From Streptomyces melanogenes (lineage in GTDB: Bacteria > Actinomycetota > Actinomycetes > Streptomycetales > Streptomycetaceae), in the NCBI RefSeq assembly GCF_014649795.1, contig NZ_BMTS01000003.1, positions 248,001 through 312,000 on the forward strand: 64,000 nt of DNA, read 5' to 3'. Below are positions 61,118 to 64,000 of this stretch, piece by piece. The first letter of the stretch is position 1; every line of letters starts with the position of its first letter. The notes under the pieces were generated by a model. It worked only from the letters and a program-made list of their open reading frames with translations. It searched no databases and was not told the origin of the DNA. Position numbers and translations under genes: made by a program.

Positions 61118-62668
61118 ATGCCGAGCAGTGGCCGTCATGTCACCATGCTCACGGAAGGCACCTATCCGCACATCCACGGAGGTGTGAGCACCTGGTGCGA
61201 CCAGCTCGTCCGCGGGATGCCGGAGGTGGACTTCAACGTCCTGGCCCTCACCGGCAGCGGCCGCGAGCCGGTCACCTGGGAGCTGCCGCCGAACGTGTAC
61301 CGGCACACGGCGTTCCCCCTGTGGGGGACGGTGCCGGCCCGGCGGCCACTCCTCGGCAAGGAGCGGCGCCGCTTCATAGACGTCTATGAGCGGTTCCTGC
61401 TCTCGATGCTCGACCCGGAGTCCGGCTGCGACTTCACCCAGGGGCTGTACGCCCTGGCGCGGCTGGCCCGGGCCGGGCGGCTCTCGGCGGCGATGCGCTC
61501 GGAGGCCGCCCTGCGGTCGCTGATGTGGATCTGGACCATGCCGCACCTCCAGATAGCCGCGGCCCGGCCCACCGTGCACGACGCCCTGACCGCCACCGAC
61601 CTCCTCGAACACGCGCTGCGCCCGCTGGCCGCCCGGCTCCCGGAGGACTGCGTGGCGCACGCGGTCAGCAGCGGGCTGGCCACCCTGCCCGCGCTCGCCG
61701 CCCAGCACTTCGACGGCGTGCCCTTCCTCCTCACCGAACACGGCATCTACCTGCGCGAGCGCTACCTCGGCTACCGCACGGGCGAGCAGAGTTGGCCGGT
61801 GAAGTCGGTGATCCTCAGCTTCTACCGCGAGCTCAACTCGATGGGCTACCGCCAGGCCGACCTCATCACCCCGTGCAACCAGTACAACCGCCGCTGGGAG
61901 GAGCGCGGCGGGGCGCCGGTGGACCGCATCAGGACGGTCTACAACGGCGTCGACCCCAACCTCTTCCCGCACGCCGGACCCGACCCGGCGGTGCCCACCC
62001 TCAGCTGGTGCGGCCGCGTCGACCCCATCAAGGACCTGGAGACCCTGATCCGGGCGTACGCCATGGTCAGGGCGGAGCTGCCGGAGGTGCGGCTGCGGCT
62101 GTTCGGCCCCGTCCCGGCGGGCAACGCCGACTACCGCACCCGCCTGGAGAAGCTCGCCGCCGAGCTCGGCGTGAGCGACGGCATCAGCTACGAGGGCCGC
62201 ATCAGCGACGTCGCCAGCGCGTACGCGGCGGGGAGCGTGGTGATGCTCTCCAGCATCAGTGAGGGGTTCCCTTTCTCGTTGATAGAGGCGATGTCCTGCG
62301 GCCGCGCCACCGTCTCCACCGATGTGGGCGGGGTGCGCGAGGCCGTCGGGGACGCCGGTCTGGTGGTGCCGCCGCGCGAGCCCGCCCTGATGGCCGAGGC
62401 CACGCTCGCGCTGCTGCGCGACGACACGTACCGCACCGAACTGGGCGCGCGGGCCCGCAGCCGGGTCGTCGACCAGTTCACGCTCCACCGGTCCGTGGAC
62501 GGCTTCCGCCGGATCTATCTGGAGCTCGCCGGCAGCCCCGAGCCCGTACCGCGGTACGCGCCGGTCGCCGAGCCGCGCGCCGAGGTGCCGCAGGCGCTGG
62601 ACGACTGGACGCTCGAACTCGTCGACCCCTGGTACCGGGAGCTGGCGTCGGACGGATCCGTCTGGTGA
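61118..62668 (+). CDS. PelF-like GT4 glycosyltransferase
   Basis: 516 residues from ATG 61118 with AGGGGGGA upstream. The start TMLTEGTYPHIHGGVSTWCD matches PelF, the cytosolic glycosyltransferase of the Pel exopolysaccharide system. Further family elements: LLTEHGIYLRERYLGYRTGE, LITPCNQYNRRWEERGGAPV, LSWCGRVDPIKDLETLIRAY (donor loop), and SSISEGFPFSLIEAMSCGRA (GT4 E-x7-E), then STDVGGVREAVGDAGLVVPP. It would polymerise an N-acetylhexosamine chain. It is 37 bases after the deacetylase-like gene and overlaps the next gene by four bases. Confidence 0.85.
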   Translation: MPSSGRHVTMLTEGTYPHIHGGVSTWCDQLVRGMPEVDFNVLALTGSGREPVTWELPPNVYRHTAFPLWGTVPARRPLLGKERRRFIDVYERFLLSMLDPESGCDFTQGLYALARLARAGRLSAAMRSEAALRSLMWIWTMPHLQIAAARPTVHDALTATDLLEHALRPLAARLPEDCVAHAVSSGLATLPALAAQHFDGVPFLLTEHGIYLRERYLGYRTGEQSWPVKSVILSFYRELNSMGYRQADLITPCNQYNRRWEERGGAPVDRIRTVYNGVDPNLFPHAGPDPAVPTLSWCGRVDPIKDLETLIRAYAMVRAELPEVRLRLFGPVPAGNADYRTRLEKLAAELGVSDGISYEGRISDVASAYAAGSVVMLSSISEGFPFSLIEAMSCGRATVSTDVGGVREAVGDAGLVVPPREPALMAEATLALLRDDTYRTELGARARSRVVDQFTLHRSVDGFRRIYLELAGSPEPVPRYAPVAEPRAEVPQALDDWTLELVDPWYRELASDGSVW

Positions 62669-64000
62669 GCGGCTCGCTCTGGCTGGGCAAGGAGGGGCAG
62701 GACACCCTGCCGTTCATCCCCCGGCAGCGTCCGCACGCCGTCGCCGCCGACCCCATCGACGAACTCGCCGACCGCATGGAGGAGTTGATCGCCGCCGCCG
62801 TCCACCCGGACGAGGTCGCGGCCATCCTCGAATCCGACGGCATGACCGACGCCCACATCCGTACGACCTACGGCCGCCAGGACTCCTTCGAGCTCGCCGA
62901 GGACCTCTACGCGCGCGTGGAGCGCCGCTACCCGTCCGTCGCGGGCCCGGCCGCCGACCCCTGGCACGCGGCCCTGCCCGCCTGTCTGCTGCGCGGCCTG
63001 GTCTTCGCGCTGCCCGGCCTCGCGTACGTCCTGGGGGCGCCGCTGCTCGCCGGGCCCCCGGACCGCTTCGGCCTGCCCGCCGGTACGGTCCCGCTGCTCG
63101 CCGGGGCCGTCACCGGCTGGGTGTGGAACCAGGGCCTCTCGCACCGCGCCTACGCCTGGCTGGGCCTGGGCGACCGGCCCGCCGCGGCCGCCGCCCTGCG
63201 CACCGGGGCGCCGCTGGGGGCCGTGCTGAGCGCCCTGGTGGCGCTGGCGGCGAGCGGGCCCGGTGAGCTGTCCGCGGCCGGCTTCGCCGCCGGGCAGGCC
63301 GTCTATCTGGCGGCGGCGACCGTGCTGCTGGCCCTGGGGCGCGAGCGGGACCTGCTGGTCGCGCTGCTGCCGATGACGGCGGGCGCCGCCGCGACCGTCG
63401 CCCTCGACCTGCCCGACCTGCTGCGCACCGCGCTGCTGCTGCTCCCGCTCGCCGCCGCGACGGCTTTCGCCCGGCGCGCCCTGTCCGGCGTGCCGGGCGG
63501 CGACGGGGGAGCGGCCGACGACCGGCCGGGCCCACGGCTCGCCGCCTCCGTCCCGTACGCCCTGTTCGGCCTGGGCACCGGCGTCCTGGTGCTCTACGCG
63601 GCCGTCGGCGACGTGTTCGCCGACGGGGCCGGGTCCGCCGTGGCCGCGCCCTCGGCCGTGGCGCTCACCCTGAGCATGGGACCCGCCGAGTGGCTGCTGT
63701 ACCGCTTCCGCAGCGAGAGCCTGGCGGGGCTGCGGGCCAGCACCACCGCGTACGGCTTCCGCAAGGCGACCGCGAACACCATCGCGGTCTGCCTGGGCGG
63801 CTATCTGGTGATCCTCTTCGCCCTGACCGTCCTCGGCACGCTCCTGTGGCCGGGCGCCCCCGAACTGGGCGCACTGCGCCTGACCGGGCTGCTGCTCACC
63901 GGCATGGTCCTGTGGACCGCGCTGCTGCTCCAGTCCTTCGGTGCGGTCCGCAGCGCCGCCGCCGTCTGCTGCACGGCCGGCGGGGTGCAGGTCCTCGCCC
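62665..64000 (+). CDS. Large polytopic membrane protein, possible exopolysaccharide exporter (truncated by window edge)
   Basis: Open from GTG 62665 (GTGA overlap with the PelF-like stop) to the right edge: 445 codons without stop. Residues ~1-110 are soluble and helical (IDELADRMEELIAAAVHPDE, SFELAEDLYARVERRYPS). From ~112 come at least nine hydrophobic segments (ALPACLLRGLVFALPGLAYV, VPLLAGAVTGWVW and others). The position after PelF suggests the role of PelG, the membrane transport protein of Pel systems, but the N-terminal extension is unlike Gram-negative PelG. Family not confirmed. Confidence 0.7.
   Translation, partial: MSGSLWLGKEGQDTLPFIPRQRPHAVAADPIDELADRMEELIAAAVHPDEVAAILESDGMTDAHIRTTYGRQDSFELAEDLYARVERRYPSVAGPAADPWHAALPACLLRGLVFALPGLAYVLGAPLLAGPPDRFGLPAGTVPLLAGAVTGWVWNQGLSHRAYAWLGLGDRPAAAAALRTGAPLGAVLSALVALAASGPGELSAAGFAAGQAVYLAAATVLLALGRERDLLVALLPMTAGAAATVALDLPDLLRTALLLLPLAAATAFARRALSGVPGGDGGAADDRPGPRLAASVPYALFGLGTGVLVLYAAVGDVFADGAGSAVAAPSAVALTLSMGPAEWLLYRFRSESLAGLRASTTAYGFRKATANTIAVCLGGYLVILFALTVLGTLLWPGAPELGALRLTGLLLTGMVLWTALLLQSFGAVRSAAAVCCTAGGVQVLA

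Noticed and set aside
1..64000. Many long open frames antisense to or overlapping the real genes
   Set aside because: Expected from very high GC third positions. Their translations are Arg/Pro/Gly-rich, lack family motifs and overlap genes with clear catalytic motifs.
1..64000. Secondary-metabolite gene cluster
   Set aside because: No PKS, NRPS, terpene or RiPP enzymes; contents are core metabolism and regulation.

Overview
The window is high-GC actinobacterial DNA and almost certainly Streptomyces. Codon third positions are nearly all G or C, TTA is almost absent, GTG and TTG starts are common, Tat and lipoprotein signals are typical, and the gene order glnE - mal - glnII - glnA - lipA/lipB - aceE - sucB - lpd - pepA follows what I recall of the S. 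coelicolor SCO2234-to-SCO2178 neighbourhood, read in decreasing order. It is core-chromosome sequence. I saw no tRNA, rRNA, CRISPR array, phage or insertion sequence.

Layout. 1-2.2 kb: the N-terminal part of glnE (cut by the left edge) and a PAP2-type membrane phosphatase. 2.4-11.5 kb: a maltose/maltodextrin locus in which the ABC importer malEFG is flanked on both sides by an alpha-glucosidase + LacI-repressor pair, arranged in opposite orientations. 11.6-15.4 kb: a STAND/NB-ARC ATPase without a DNA-binding domain, then a receiver-GAF-SpoIIE phosphatase carrying the only in-frame TTA codon I found. 15.4-21.9 kb: acetyltransferase, a three-gene operon (diiron-like hydrolase, PDR/VanB-type reductase, TetR), a membrane protein with a degenerate sigma-factor-like N-terminus, and a tyrosine phosphatase. 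22-28.5 kb: a Tat-exported GH89 alpha-N-acetylglucosaminidase, a small lipoprotein, a DUF1996 secreted protein with a Gly-Gln repeat, and an RlmG/RsmC-type methyltransferase. 28.6-38 kb: a NarL-type two-component pair, then a nitrogen block with a GlnRII-like winged-helix protein preceded by a small possible leader ORF, glnII and glnA (both with GlnR-box-like upstream sites), interspersed with small enzymes and a secreted phospholipase-D-like protein. 38-42 kb: RDD protein, DUF4191 protein, lipA and lipB. 42-49.5 kb: an NsdA-like regulator, FAD oxidoreductase, TIGR01777 epimerase, GNAT, a membrane SpoIIE phosphatase, a DUF4240 protein and a WYL regulator. 49.8-58.7 kb: pyruvate/2-oxoacid dehydrogenase genes aceE, a GntR regulator, sucB, lpdA, then pepA. 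59-64 kb: the start of an exopolysaccharide-like locus (CE18/Agd3-like deacetylase, PelF-like glycosyltransferase, large membrane protein) cut by the right edge.

Functional links. GlnE is the adenylyltransferase for GlnA, whose adenylylation-site tyrosine is present here. LipB and LipA make the lipoyl cofactor used by the two lipoyl domains of SucB, which works with AceE and Lpd. The importer, two glucosidases and two repressors form a self-contained maltodextrin uptake and breakdown unit.

Two features run across the whole window. One is a dispersed inverted-repeat family (nine copies, each directly 3' of at least one gene) built from arms of the type GGTCGCGCAGTTCCCCGCGC. The other is a set of strong perfect hairpins acting as probable terminators. 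The most promising system for follow-up is the Pel/galactosaminogalactan-like exopolysaccharide locus at the right edge; next are the sigma-like membrane fusion protein and the small Cys-Cys ORF in front of the GlnRII-like gene.
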